DNA of 64,000 nt from WTGU01 sp965242855 (lineage in GTDB: Bacteria > Pseudomonadota > Alphaproteobacteria > UBA828). Shown piece by piece: positions 54,010 to 63,102 of this stretch. The stretch lies in contig OZ251509.1 in assembly GCA_965242855.1 (NCBI GenBank), positions 2,108,001 through 2,172,000 on the forward strand, given 5' to 3'. Numbering within the stretch: position 1 is the first letter of the stretch; each line of letters starts with the position of its first letter. A program made the position numbers and the translations under genes. The notes beneath the pieces were generated by a model. The model made no database searches. It worked only from the letters and a program-made list of their open reading frames with translations, and was not told the origin of the DNA.

Positions 54010-56855
54010 GTCCGGGAAACACGGAAGCCGCTGTCGCCGCTGCGGCCTTCGGTGACGTACCAGCCGCGGTCGGCGGCGCGGAGGAACCTCGGATCGAAGT
54101 CCCAGGAGCCGCCGCGCAATCCTCGCAGGCTGCAATCTCCCGACTCCCATGCGCTCCCGTCCGACGGAGCACCCGCATAGCCGTCGTTCCGACAGTCCTC
54201 CACCCACTCCCACACGTTCCCGTGCATGTCGTGCAACCCGAAGCCGTTGGCACCGAAACTCCCCACCGGGGCAGTGTATTCCCAGCTGTCTCCGCACTGG
54301 TCGCCGTAGCAATTCGCCCGGTTCCGACCGACGTCGTCCCCCCAATGATACCGCGTCGTCGTTCCCGCTCGCGCCGCGTATTCCCACTCGGCTTCGCTCA
54401 AAAGCCGATACGCCTCCCCCGTCTTCCCGCTCAGCCAAGCCACATACGCCTGTGCATCATCCCAACTCACACGGATCACCGGCCTGCCGCCGCGGCCCCA
54501 CCCCTCATCGTCGGGACGATAACCGCCGCAACCGCCGCCGCTTACGCAGGCGTCCCACTCCTCGAACGTCACCTCGTACACGCCCACCGCGAACGGCTCC
54601 GCGATCGTCACCCGGTGCACCGGGCCTTCGTTATCGACTCGACCCTCCTCCGACGGCGGCGAACCCATCATGAATTCTCCCGCAGGAACCACCACCATCT
54701 CAGGGCATTCCGGGCACTCACGGAACACGGCGCCGGCCCCCCATTGCGGGCCTTCCTCCAGCGCCGAGGCGAGGACGAAGCCCAGGAAGGCGCTGTCCGC
54801 GTCCGCCGTCTCGACCCGCCGCCACGCTCCGGCCGCGCCCGTCACCCGGACCTTCTCGTCGGCGCCGAGACGGGTGCTCCGTTCGTACTCCTCGCCCGGG
54901 CCGCTCCGCGCCTCCACCGCACGCACGGCGCGCATCGCGCCCTCGGCCGGCTCGACGCAGAAGCTCTCCCTCATCCGCTCGCCGCGGGACCAACAGTTGT
55001 AACCGCGCCTGAGGGAACCTCGCTCGACCCAAAGGCCGTGCGCCTCGTCGTCGACGTAAGGGCCTTCCCAGGTCGTGCCCTCGTCGGCATAGCGCTCGAC
55101 CCAGTGGCCATGCCGCTTGCCGTCGACGTAAGGGCCTTCACGCCCGTCGCCGTCGGAATAGCGCCAGACCCAATGGCCGTGCCGCTTGTCGCCGCGCCGC
55201 TCCCCCTCGCCGGAGGCGGTCTCCCACGCGCCGTCCTCGCCGCGGAAGCGCCAGGCTTCCTCGCCCTTGCCGGACGCCTTGCCGCCCTCGCAGGCGCCGG
55301 ACCACGCGACCGTCTGCTCGGGCTGCGGGTGCGGATCCCACAGGTAACACCCAGGCCGGCCCTCGACCGCTTTCCAGCATGCTTCCTCGCCCGCCTTGCC
55401 GGCGCAGCGCGGGCGCGGGCCGGGTTCGCAGGCCGCCAGCAACGCGTCCAGACCGGCCTTCGTCAGGAAGCCCGTCGCCGCCCCGCCGCCCCGGCTCTCC
55501 TGCCAGGCGCGGATCGCCGCCCGCGTGCGCGGGCCGAAGAGGCCGTCCGCCGCGCCCGCGTCGAAGCCCGCCTCCGCAAGGCAGGCCTGGATGCGCTTCC
55601 GCGCCGCGCCATCCAGAGCCAGCGCCCCTTCCGCCGCCTCGGCTTCCGCCGCGCCGGGTTCGCAGCCCTTGAAGCCTTCCATGGCGTCGTAGGTCGAGCC
55701 GTCGAAATTGGTCATGATGAAGCTTCCCGGCTTCCGGGCGCCTCCGGCCTCTTCGAGGAGGGCGCGCTCCGCCGAGTCTTCCTCCGTGTGGTCCCAGGGG
55801 AGCCGGCCGGCGCGGTCGGCGATGCAGGGGTCGGCCCCGCCCGCCAGCAGCGCACCGATCACCTCCGGGTTGTTCGGGATGTTCGCCGCGTGGAGCAGCG
55901 GAGTGTCGCCGCGCTTGTCGCGCTTGTCCGGGTCCGCGCCGGCCTTGAGAAGCGCGTTGACGATGCCCACGGCTGCCGCGTTATCGCCGTCGGCGTGCGC
56001 AAGGATCGCCCGGATCAGGGGCGTCCGGCCCTTTTCGTCGCCGAGGTCCGGGTCCGCGCCGTGAGCGAACAGCAGGCGCAGGTGGGACCGCCCGTGGGAC
56101 TCCCCGATGCCGGGGAGTTTGGCGGTATTCTTGCTCGAGACGAGCATCAGCAGCGGGGTCTCGCCCCTCTTGTCCACGACGTTCGGGTCGGCGCCGGCCT
56201 CGAGGAGCGCCCGGAGGACGTCCTCCCGATGCCCACCCGACAACATCGAGTCCATGGGGTCGGAGGCGATGTGAGAGGCGGGGAGGAAGTGGATGGGGGA
56301 GAAGAGCCCGCCCGTGACTTCGACCGACGCATAGACGGCGTGCAGCGGCGTCATGCCGCGGTCGTCCTGCGCGTTCACGCGGTCGTCCTGCGCGTCCGGC
56401 GGCGCCCCGCACTCCACCAGGATGTGGACGGCCCGCGCGCCGGAGTAGTCACCAACAGCGCCGACGATACCCTGCTGCGCTGCGGCGAAGTGCAGCGGGG
56501 TCGCGCCGTGGACGTTCCGGGCGTCGCAGCGCCCGCCGCGGACGACGATGGCCTCAAGAATCTCCGCCATGACCGGCGCCGCGTAGTGCATCGCCGTGTT
56601 GCCGTTGCCGTCCTGGTCGCGCTCGAGGTCGCCGACGACGCGCACATATTCCAGCGCACGGGCACGCGCCTCGGGGAGGCCGTGCGCCTGGGCCAGATCG
56701 GTGGTGAAGACGAGTTCCGCCTTCTCCTCCCGCGCCTCTTCCTGCGCCGCCGCCGCGAGAGGCGCCGCGGCGAGCAGCGCCGCCGCCGCCCGCCCGGCCC
56801 ACCGCCCGCCGGCCTTCCGCACGAAACCCGCCTCCCGCCCGCGCCCGTCGCTCAT
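53997..56855 (-). CDS. DGR target: exported ankyrin / MORN-like / FGE-lectin protein
   Basis: 952 residues. Signal peptide (GRAAAALLAAAPLAAAAQ, cleavage near 38); ankyrin repeats about 80-360 (TAMHYAA, TPLHFAA, TPLHAVYA); a peptidoglycan-binding-like domain about 412-476 (DGLFGPRTRAAIRAWQ); MORN-like repeats about 558-612 (KRHGHWVWRY, KRHGHWVERY, EAHGLWVERG); an SH3-like segment about 643-700; and an FGE-sulfatase/C-type-lectin-fold domain from 718 (EMVVVPAGEFMMGSP, EAEWEYAARAG, HDMHGNVWEWVEDC). The variable repeat encodes residues 913-947, the usual ligand-binding surface of such DGR proteins. The arrangement predicts a periplasmic or surface protein with a hypervariable binding face. It is intact and is followed by avd and the RT. 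Confidence 0.94.
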   Translation of the reverse strand: MSDGRGREAGFVRKAGGRWAGRAAAALLAAAPLAAAAQEEAREEKAELVFTTDLAQAHGLPEARARALEYVRVVGDLERDQDGNGNTAMHYAAPVMAEILEAIVVRGGRCDARNVHGATPLHFAAAQQGIVGAVGDYSGARAVHILVECGAPPDAQDDRVNAQDDRGMTPLHAVYASVEVTGGLFSPIHFLPASHIASDPMDSMLSGGHREDVLRALLEAGADPNVVDKRGETPLLMLVSSKNTAKLPGIGESHGRSHLRLLFAHGADPDLGDEKGRTPLIRAILAHADGDNAAAVGIVNALLKAGADPDKRDKRGDTPLLHAANIPNNPEVIGALLAGGADPCIADRAGRLPWDHTEEDSAERALLEEAGGARKPGSFIMTNFDGSTYDAMEGFKGCEPGAAEAEAAEGALALDGAARKRIQACLAEAGFDAGAADGLFGPRTRAAIRAWQESRGGGAATGFLTKAGLDALLAACEPGPRPRCAGKAGEEACWKAVEGRPGCYLWDPHPQPEQTVAWSGACEGGKASGKGEEAWRFRGEDGAWETASGEGERRGDKRHGHWVWRYSDGDGREGPYVDGKRHGHWVERYADEGTTWEGPYVDDEAHGLWVERGSLRRGYNCWSRGERMRESFCVEPAEGAMRAVRAVEARSGPGEEYERSTRLGADEKVRVTGAAGAWRRVETADADSAFLGFVLASALEEGPQWGAGAVFRECPECPEMVVVPAGEFMMGSPPSEEGRVDNEGPVHRVTIAEPFAVGVYEVTFEEWDACVSGGGCGGYRPDDEGWGRGGRPVIRVSWDDAQAYVAWLSGKTGEAYRLLSEAEWEYAARAGTTTRYHWGDDVGRNRANCYGDQCGDSWEYTAPVGSFGANGFGLHDMHGNVWEWVEDCRNDGYAGAPSDGSAWESGDCSLRGLRGGSWDFDPRFLRAADRGWYVTEGRSGDSGFRVSRTLAR
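54014..54117 (-). repeat. DGR variable repeat (VR)
   Basis: Aligned base by base to the template repeat at 52317-52420 there are 19 differences in 104 bases; 18 are at template adenines (A to G or T) and one is G to A. Fifteen residues differ between the template-encoded and actual target proteins, at positions 919-942. The last 17 bases before the stop-proximal hairpin (GGCTTCCGTGTTTCCCG) are invariant, as expected for the IMH-like anchor. Confidence 0.97.
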
Positions 56856-56957
56856 CCCTCTTCCCCCGCCCTCTCCGGCCCCGTCAGTCTTTCGCCTCGC
56901 GGCGCAACATGCCCCGCAGCGAACGCCCGATGTCGATATCGTCGGGCGATACCGTGC

Positions 56958-57671
56958 TTACCGGCATGCCTGTATAATCTGCCCAATATCCCCAAAAAAA
57001 CCTTCCCCAAAGTAACCCAAACGGCGGAAAAAACTTGACCCCACCTCTCTGAACGAACATTGACGCTCAGGTATAGAATGACGCTCAAATATAATTGGCA
57101 ATAACACAAGAATTCTTTGATCACTTTCAACGAAAATTGGGTAACTACGCACGTCCATGTAACTAACGGTGATATAACTAACTGTGCCCCTTTCCATATT
57201 TTCCGCAAGGGAAATATCAGTAGTAGGAACGGTAAAGAAGTTCAATATCTCCTTGGACTTCTTCAAAAAATCACTGGAAGGTTCTATCGATCGACCTTCC
57301 CTCGGTTCGAGGGTATTCCCAACATAACCATCGCTCCCCTGACTGGAAGCCTGCAAGATTATACCGACGATAATGGTAGGCGTAAATTTCTCCACATCAA
57401 TTTCCTGCACACCAGGATGAACATTTACATCACGAGAATTTTCGAATAACTTCACCAGATTGATCTTCGGGAAAGTGGTCAGACCCAACCCGAACGGAGG
57501 GGAGTCGGAATGGGGGGCGTAGAGCGCCCTGGCTTGGCCAAAACGAACAAATCCCGGCTCCGTTGACCCCTCTTGTGTCTTCCCGGGGGAAGCGCTCAAC
57601 ACCGCGCCGCTTGCCACTATCAGGGCCGACCCCTTCGTCAAGACATCGCGCCTGTTCGGGTTCTCGATCAT
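56958..57671 (-). CDS. Tat-signal protein of unknown function
   Basis: The ATG at 57671 follows a GAGGGAG box. The protein (237 residues) begins MIENPNRRDVLTKGSALIVA, a twin-arginine-type signal, then SGAVLSASPGKTQEG. The mature part has no motif I know; it contains KLFENSRDVNVHPGVQEIDV and TIIVGIILQASSQGSDGYV. Codon use is more AT-rich than its neighbours. The last 45 residues (from ERHSIPERQCSF) include a duplicated TGACGCTCA stretch in DNA and may be a rearranged end. It lies upstream of, and in the same direction as, the DGR target. Confidence 0.6.
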   Translation of the reverse strand: MIENPNRRDVLTKGSALIVASGAVLSASPGKTQEGSTEPGFVRFGQARALYAPHSDSPPFGLGLTTFPKINLVKLFENSRDVNVHPGVQEIDVEKFTPTIIVGIILQASSQGSDGYVGNTLEPREGRSIEPSSDFLKKSKEILNFFTVPTTDISLAENMERGTVSYITVSYMDVRSYPIFVESDQRILVLLPIIFERHSIPERQCSFREVGSSFFRRLGYFGEGFFGDIGQIIQACR

Positions 57672-58398
57672 GGGTCTCAACTCCCTCGTGTTAGCCCCCG
57701 TAGCGGTGCGGGCTGCCTAGCAGCCGCCATACGCGGAAGGGGAAGGCAAGCGTTTCGCGGCATCGCTCGCACAGTGGTTGGCTCTCCCGTCCAAAGCCGG
57801 CTCGTGGCTACCATACGCGGGGGGGGGGGGGGTCAAGCGTTTTTTCAGTACCACGCGGCGCGGGCGGAGCCGCGGGAACCGGATGGCGGTGGCGCGCGGA
57901 GGCGAAGGCCGGCGGGGCGCGGACATGCGGACGCGGCGCTCGCGGCTCCCCGGCAAGCGGCATGTGTGAGACGGGACGGGAGGAGACCATGGACGGGCCG
58001 GAGACTTCACGCCGCAGGGCGCTTCTCCCGACCGGAACGTCACCCCGGCCCTTTGCGCATAGGCGCATGCCGCATCCCTTCGGAGACCATCCCCGCTTCG
58101 AAGAGCATCCGCGGCGGGCGCGCGAACGGGAGTGCAAGGTCGAGTCCGGCCCTCGCCCAACCCGACCCGGCCCCGACTCCCGGCGGCGCAAGGCTCCCGT
58201 ATGGGGCTTGAGCCGATCTTGACTATCGGTCCGGGATACAAAGGCTTCCGGTGGCTGTGTAGGAGGGTAGAGAGCCGATCATCGCTCGAGCCCACACACC
58301 CGAGCGCCGATTGCGGCGTCGTCCGGCGCAATCGGGATGCCAGCGCCCGCCGCGCGAGCGCAGGAGTCTGCCCCGCACTCGCGAAGGAAGGGGAATAG
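57672..58398. other. Gene-poor region with poly-G tract and partial repeat
   Basis: No frame here looks like a real gene. A 6-base hairpin (57711-57725) is followed by CCATACGCGG...GGCAAGCGTTT, which recurs imperfectly about 97 bases later as CCATACGCGG, the G tract, then TCAAGCGTTTT. The rest is GC-rich sequence with only chance open frames. Confidence 0.5.
57829..57842 (+). repeat. Run of 14 guanines
   Basis: An uninterrupted G14 lies in a non-coding stretch. Such tracts slip during replication and can switch nearby promoters, but no gene start is close; an assembly or sequencing artefact is also possible. Confidence 0.8.
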
Positions 58399-58683
58399 AT
58401 GAAGATTCAGAGGGACGGCAACGAACAGCCCTATATGGAGTGGAGCCAAGGCGAGGACCGCTACAAACGCGCGTGGATACAGCACAGAACCGGTGATAAG
58501 GATTGGGCCGGGACCGGCCGCTATTTGAACGTGGTCCGCTGCGATTCGCCGGGCCGTCCGGGTGGAAACCCAATCGACTTCCCAATCTACAACGACCTGC
58601 CCGACGAGCAGATTCTCCTCTCCTTCATATACGCAGCCAACGCGATCACCGGGAACAAAGACAAGCCCGTATGGAATCCCTAA
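58399..58683 (+). CDS. Small protein of unknown function
   Basis: This 94-residue frame has an ATG preceded by GGAAGGGG at good spacing. The sequence (MKIQRDGNEQPYMEWSQGED ... YLNVVRCDSPGRPGGNPIDF ... DEQILLSFIYAANAITGN) has natural composition, several aromatics and no signal peptide or membrane segment. No family is recognised. It stands alone on the plus strand. Confidence 0.6.
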   Translation: MKIQRDGNEQPYMEWSQGEDRYKRAWIQHRTGDKDWAGTGRYLNVVRCDSPGRPGGNPIDFPIYNDLPDEQILLSFIYAANAITGNKDKPVWNP

Positions 58684-58765
58684 GCCACGGCGGCCGGGGA
58701 CGCACGATCCGGACCGAACAATCGGTGCTTGGCCGCGGCCGCCGGCGTCCCGTCAGCCTTGGCGC

Positions 58766-59200
58766 TCATTCCGCCGCCCCCGCGTCCACCGGTTCGATTC
58801 GCCCCTCGTACCGGCGGAAACCGCGCGCACCGAAGGTCAAAAGGCGCCGTTCGCCATGGGCCAGCATGGTCGCCACGATGTTGGCGTCGTGAACCTGCTT
58901 GCCCGCGACCGGTACTTCGCGACAGAGCGTCGCGAGCGCGTCCGTGACCGCCGGGCCGTCCTCCAGTATGTCGAACCCGGCTTCGAGCCTCGCCGCGTGT
59001 CCCAGCGCCTCGTCCATCGGAACCGGCGGAGACCAGGCTTGCGGACGGGTGACGGTGGCCAGATATTCCCGGAGGACCTGCCGGCTGATACGCAACGTTT
59101 CCCGCCTCTCGCCGGCCTCGCTCATGCGGAGACGGGCGAGCCGGTGGCCGGGCGCGGCTTCGAAACGGGCCCGAACCAGAACGTTGGTGTCGAAGAACAT
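58766..59200 (-). CDS. PIN-domain (VapC-like) ribonuclease toxin
   Basis: This 144-residue protein has the PIN acidic residues: MFFDTNVLVRARF (first Asp), RISRQVLREYLATVTRP (Glu) and VHDANIVATMLAHG (Asp), then LLTFGARGFRRYEG. VapC-type toxins cleave RNA, often tRNA. It lies 8 bases after the preceding gene on the same strand, suggesting a two-gene operon in which that gene would be the antitoxin or partner. Confidence 0.87.
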   Translation of the reverse strand: MFFDTNVLVRARFEAAPGHRLARLRMSEAGERRETLRISRQVLREYLATVTRPQAWSPPVPMDEALGHAARLEAGFDILEDGPAVTDALATLCREVPVAGKQVHDANIVATMLAHGERRLLTFGARGFRRYEGRIEPVDAGAAE

Positions 59201-59208
59201 CCGTCGCC

Positions 59209-59673
59209 TCAACGATCGCCTTCGGGATCGTCCTGCGGCCCGCCGGTCAGACGCCCGGCCTCGTCGTAGATCTGTTCGCGGCCGACCGTGAAACCCGGCG
59301 GCCAGGACCCGCCCCGGATCGGCGGCCAGAACTCGTCGATGTCGAACCGCCGCCCGCGGGGCGGTTTTCCGGCCCGCGCGGGCGCGTCCTCCGCGCGCCG
59401 GAACACCAATGTCTCCGCCTTGATGTCGATGGCGCTCGTCCGCCAGCCCGCGGCCTGCCAGGCGAGCGCATGGCTGTGTCCGCCGCCCTTTCGCTGGTTG
59501 GACCACCAGGGTCGGTACAGGCGCGCCGAATCCGGCAGGCGGAAGCCCAGGATCGCCTCGACCTCATCGAAGGAAGCGCGCCATTCCGTCTCGGAACGCG
59601 CGGAGAGATGGCGATAGAGCGGGGCGTACTTGCCGCGCGCCGCCGCGGCCCGCACGAGCCCTTCCCGGTTCAT
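59209..59673 (-). CDS. DUF7662-like protein, probable partner of the PIN toxin
   Basis: 154 residues, ATG 6 bases after GGGAG. The segment VEAILGFRLPDSARLYRPWW, followed by SNQRKGGGHSHALAWQAAGW, resembles DUF7662-type domains that often precede toxins or restriction genes. The C-terminal part (RFDIDEFWPPIRGGSWPPGF) resembles antitoxin tails that wrap a PIN toxin. The antitoxin role is inferred from operon position only. Confidence 0.6.
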   Translation of the reverse strand: MNREGLVRAAAARGKYAPLYRHLSARSETEWRASFDEVEAILGFRLPDSARLYRPWWSNQRKGGGHSHALAWQAAGWRTSAIDIKAETLVFRRAEDAPARAGKPPRGRRFDIDEFWPPIRGGSWPPGFTVGREQIYDEAGRLTGGPQDDPEGDR

Positions 59674-59819
59674 GAGTCTCCCTTCCACCGCCGCGGGTTC
59701 TGAATTGCTTGCTTGAACATGGCGCCGCCGCCGTCGCCGGTCAATGCCGTGGCCCCGGCGCGGTCATGCGCCATCGCGCCCTCCGAACGGCAAAGCCCCC
59801 TCGCGCAGTCCCGTTCGGC

Positions 59820-59970
59820 CCGGATCGCTGCGTCCTCAATCGACGGCCATTCCTGGGCCAGCGAGTTCCGGACCTGCGCCTCGGCGGCGCGGCCCGTGCG
59901 CGCGCAGATGTCGTAGAGGCGGTAGGCCAACGCCGGTGGCGGGGGTCTTGCGGGGCGACGTCGACGAGGA
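59820..59970 (-). pseudogene. Scrap resembling a DNA methyltransferase C-terminus
   Basis: In shifting frames the minus strand reads LVDVA, KTPATG, then ALAYRLYDICARTGRAAEAQ and VRNSLAQEWPSIEDAA. The YRLYDIC/EWP pattern is similar to the C-termini of DUF1156-type anti-phage methyltransferases as I remember them. No start or catalytic motif is present. Bases 59932-59969 are closely similar to 44957-44993. Confidence 0.4.
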
Positions 59971-60322
59971 ACCGGTCGCCGGCGTCGGGTCCGACGACAA
60001 CGGCGGGAGGCGGAACGATGACCTCCACGGTGAAGTGGCTCAGCGCGCCGGAAGGGGACGGTCTCGCCGACGCGGCGACGCTGACGCACACGGCGTTGGG
60101 TGGCGGCTACGGCGGGGTATCGGGGGTCCTGCCGGCGGCGGTGGACGACGGCGACACCGGGGTGGCGACGGGTGCGGCGCGCCTGTCGCCGGGGCCGGGC
60201 GCGACATTCCCTCCGGACGTTTGCCGCCCACGCAACCCCGACCGGCGGCGCCGTGACGTCCCGGTCGGGAGCACCGGGGAATCTCTCCGCTCCGACGGCG
60301 GACTTTCGGATCGGAAGATGCT
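59971..60322. other. Non-coding stretch
   Basis: About 350 GC-rich bases between the methyltransferase-like scrap and the end of the S8 lipoprotein gene. I see no credible gene, RNA or terminator here. Confidence 0.5.
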
Positions 60323-63004
60323 TCAGAAGTTTACCTGCAATTGAGCGGAGATTCCATGGCTCCGGATTTCATCTTCGTATTCCAGGCCGAAGGCAAGCTG
60401 CACACCCCTTTGAACGGGCAGGGCGTAGCCCAAGGAATAGTGCATCGCCGGGCGGGCGCGCAGATCGATCACGGCCTGCCGCTGCTCGAGTGACTGCGCG
60501 TGTCCGCGGTAGAACGCGTCGACAAAACTGCTTCCGGTCGCCAGGAGATGGTCGATCCGGATCTGTCCGCCTCTGCTCCGCGTTTTCTGGCCGATGGAAA
60601 ACCGCAAGGTATCGTCGTCCCGGAGCGTATTGCGCCCCTGGACACCCATCGACCATCCCTCCGCTCGCAGCCCGGATATGCCTGACAGCATGCCGCCGGT
60701 CACGGAGACTTCTCCGGAACTGTGTTCATATCCGGCGAACCCGCGCCAATCCTCACCCAGAGGACTCGACAGAAGCAGCTTCTTTCGCCGGGTCTCGGTT
60801 CGTGTGTTTCCGAGCGCGCCGAACGTCGAACCCCAGACACTGCGGCTTTCGTCGATGCGCGAGAGCTCCGCCGTAAGGTCGAACCTGCCGTGCGCGCGCC
60901 GCCATTGCAGGCCGAACTGACGCCACGGCGTCCGCCGCGCCTCGCGCCCGCTGAACGCGACGAACGGCCGCGCGCCATCGCCCTGCATGTGCAGTACGAC
61001 GGCCCCTCCGGCGCTGTCGAAGAAAGGAGAAGACACGGGGTTGGCGGTCTGGAACGCGCCCCATTCCCGCCATACCGACTTCCCGCAACCGCCGCACAGG
61101 TCGTGACTCAACCGCCAGCGGCCGAGCGCGCCGGTGGGAAAATTCATCCCCACGGCGTGAAAGGCTTTGGAACCCTGGTCGAGTTCGGCGAACAGGACGG
61201 AATTCTCGACGCGATAGCCGCTTGCCGGCGCGAGCATGTCCCTGGCGGCGTGACCCAACGCGCGGGAGGGCGGGGGAGCCTCGACGCCGACGATGCCGGA
61301 CAACTTCATGTTGTAATACGCGCTGCCCACGCCGCCTGCGGCGACCTCGACGGCCCGCATTTTCTCGCCCGCGTGAGCGAGGGCGGGGGACAGGGTTACG
61401 CGGGCGTTCCGCAGCGCAACCCCCGCGCGTCGATCGACGACCGAATACGGCAGGTGGACCGTCCCCTGCCTGGTAATCGCGTTTCCGAGATTCAACTTCC
61501 CCCAGCCATAGATCGGGTCCGGCTCGCGGGGGTCGTCCACCCGTGTCCCGAGCGGGTCTGCGGAGTCGAGCAGCAGGGCTTGGACGACCTCCATCGGCAT
61601 GCCGGGCAGCCGGCTCTTGAGGACCGCCAACGCTCCGCTCACCATGGGGGCGGCAAACGAGGTGCCGCCGATCCCCGGGCCGGGGAGAATTTCGAGATCG
61701 TTCCCCGGCGCCATCAGGCACCAGTTTCTTGCGGCGCCGCATCCGTTGGAGAACGGAGCGATCTCGCCGTCCTCATCCATCGCCGCGACGACCAGCCATT
61801 TCCCGAGCAGTCCGGGCTCGAACAACGGAGCTTCGTTCCATCCCCCTCCGGAGTTGTAGTCGACACAGTCGTCGCTGCCGCAGTCCGTGCCCCACAGCTC
61901 CTTGAAGGGAGCGTCGTCGCCCTCGCGCGTGAACTTCTCCATGAATTCCGTGGCGGGGACCGATATGTTCCCCAGCAGGCAGCCATCCTCGTCCCGGAAA
62001 TTTTTCCCGCACATATGGACTTCGTTGTTGACGGCGTTCCATCCATCGTTGCTGGCCGCCCACACCGCCACGATGTCCTCGTCCGCGAGATCTCTCGCCA
62101 CTTGAGCGAACTGGCTTCTCAAATAGTCGTCCTGGCGGAGAAGAGGATTGAAAGAGGGCAAGGGCCGGGTCAGCCATACCCCGGGCCTTCCGTCATAGCT
62201 TCCCCAATGGGAGGGCGATATTCCGATGCTGAAGTTGATGACGTCGGCGCCATTGGCAACCGCGTGCCGGAGCGCCGCCACCGGCTCCCCGCCGCCGGAC
62301 AGCCCGATCGGCATTATCGAGGCCGAGGGCGCGACTCCATGAACGTTTTTGGTGGGAATCGGATCGCCTCGGTCGACCGTTACCCGGAAGGCACCTTCGG
62401 TATTGGCTCTCGCTCCCGCCGCGATCATGGCGACATAGGTGCCGTGCACCGTGACTTGGCTGGTCTCGGTCACGAGCTCGTCATCAAAGATCACGCGCTT
62501 CGGCGCGGTGATTCTGCCCGCCAGATCGGGATGGGTGAGGTCCATGCCGTCATCCGCGACCGCGATGATCGCGCCCTGGCCGAAATAGCCGCGCTGGTAG
62601 GCCACATGTGCGGAGATGCTCTCCAATCCCCAATGTTCTCCGTATTCCGCGGTCCGGTAGTCCTTGCCATCCGACGCGGCGGGGGCGCCCAGATTCATTG
62701 GCCGAAATTCGAGTCCGATCGGGCTCGGCGTGGAGGATCCGCCCGGGCTCGGCGCGGGGGGTTCGCTCGGGTTCGGCACGGAGGGTTCGCCCGGGTTCGG
62801 CGCGGAGGGTTCGCCCGGGTTCGGCACGGAGGGTTCGCCCGGGTTCGGCACGGAGGGTCCGCCCGGGTTCGGCATGGCGGAACCGCCGCCTCCGCCGCAG
62901 GCCGCAAGGAGCGCGAGGCAGGCCAGCAACGGAACCGCGCCGCGCAGCTTCCGCCGATGGAGCAGGCGACGCGGGAAACCGGGATGTGCATCGTTTCGTT
63001 TCAT
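60323..63004 (-). CDS. S8 serine protease lipoprotein, probable autotransporter
   Basis: 893 residues from the ATG at 63004. A lipoprotein signal (VPLLACLALLAACGGGGG) is followed by an octapeptide repeat, PNPGEPS-x (about 45-95), then a subtilase domain: Asp in IAVADDGMDLTHPDL (about 151), His in TVHGTYVAMIAAG (about 186), Ser in GGTSFAAPMVSGAL (about 448). The C-terminal 290 residues are rich in alternating polar/aromatic strands and end RSHGISAQLQVNF with a terminal Phe, as in outer-membrane beta-barrels. This fits a SphB1/NalP-like autotransporter protease. It is intact and monocistronic. Confidence 0.88.
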   Translation of the reverse strand: MKRNDAHPGFPRRLLHRRKLRGAVPLLACLALLAACGGGGGSAMPNPGGPSVPNPGEPSVPNPGEPSAPNPGEPSVPNPSEPPAPSPGGSSTPSPIGLEFRPMNLGAPAASDGKDYRTAEYGEHWGLESISAHVAYQRGYFGQGAIIAVADDGMDLTHPDLAGRITAPKRVIFDDELVTETSQVTVHGTYVAMIAAGARANTEGAFRVTVDRGDPIPTKNVHGVAPSASIMPIGLSGGGEPVAALRHAVANGADVINFSIGISPSHWGSYDGRPGVWLTRPLPSFNPLLRQDDYLRSQFAQVARDLADEDIVAVWAASNDGWNAVNNEVHMCGKNFRDEDGCLLGNISVPATEFMEKFTREGDDAPFKELWGTDCGSDDCVDYNSGGGWNEAPLFEPGLLGKWLVVAAMDEDGEIAPFSNGCGAARNWCLMAPGNDLEILPGPGIGGTSFAAPMVSGALAVLKSRLPGMPMEVVQALLLDSADPLGTRVDDPREPDPIYGWGKLNLGNAITRQGTVHLPYSVVDRRAGVALRNARVTLSPALAHAGEKMRAVEVAAGGVGSAYYNMKLSGIVGVEAPPPSRALGHAARDMLAPASGYRVENSVLFAELDQGSKAFHAVGMNFPTGALGRWRLSHDLCGGCGKSVWREWGAFQTANPVSSPFFDSAGGAVVLHMQGDGARPFVAFSGREARRTPWRQFGLQWRRAHGRFDLTAELSRIDESRSVWGSTFGALGNTRTETRRKKLLLSSPLGEDWRGFAGYEHSSGEVSVTGGMLSGISGLRAEGWSMGVQGRNTLRDDDTLRFSIGQKTRSRGGQIRIDHLLATGSSFVDAFYRGHAQSLEQRQAVIDLRARPAMHYSLGYALPVQRGVQLAFGLEYEDEIRSHGISAQLQVNF
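62734..62877 (-). repeat. 24-bp tandem repeat encoding PNPGEPS-x units
   Basis: About six head-to-tail 24-base units within the S8 lipoprotein gene give the Pro-Asn-Pro-Gly-Glu-Pro-Ser spacer between lipid anchor and protease. Unit number is likely to vary between strains without changing the frame. Confidence 0.8.
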
Positions 63005-63102
63005 CGCTCGTCCGTGCGGAACGGGCGCACCGGCACCCTGTGCCGTGTCATCATGTTCCCGATGTCTCCCGGGCCGTATTCTCACCACCCTCCTCCCGGT
63101 TA

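Noticed and set aside
51954..57038. Plus-strand open frame of almost 1,700 codons
   Set aside because: It is antisense to the RT, Avd and DGR target genes, is extremely Arg/Ala/Pro-rich and contains no motif; a GC-rich shadow.
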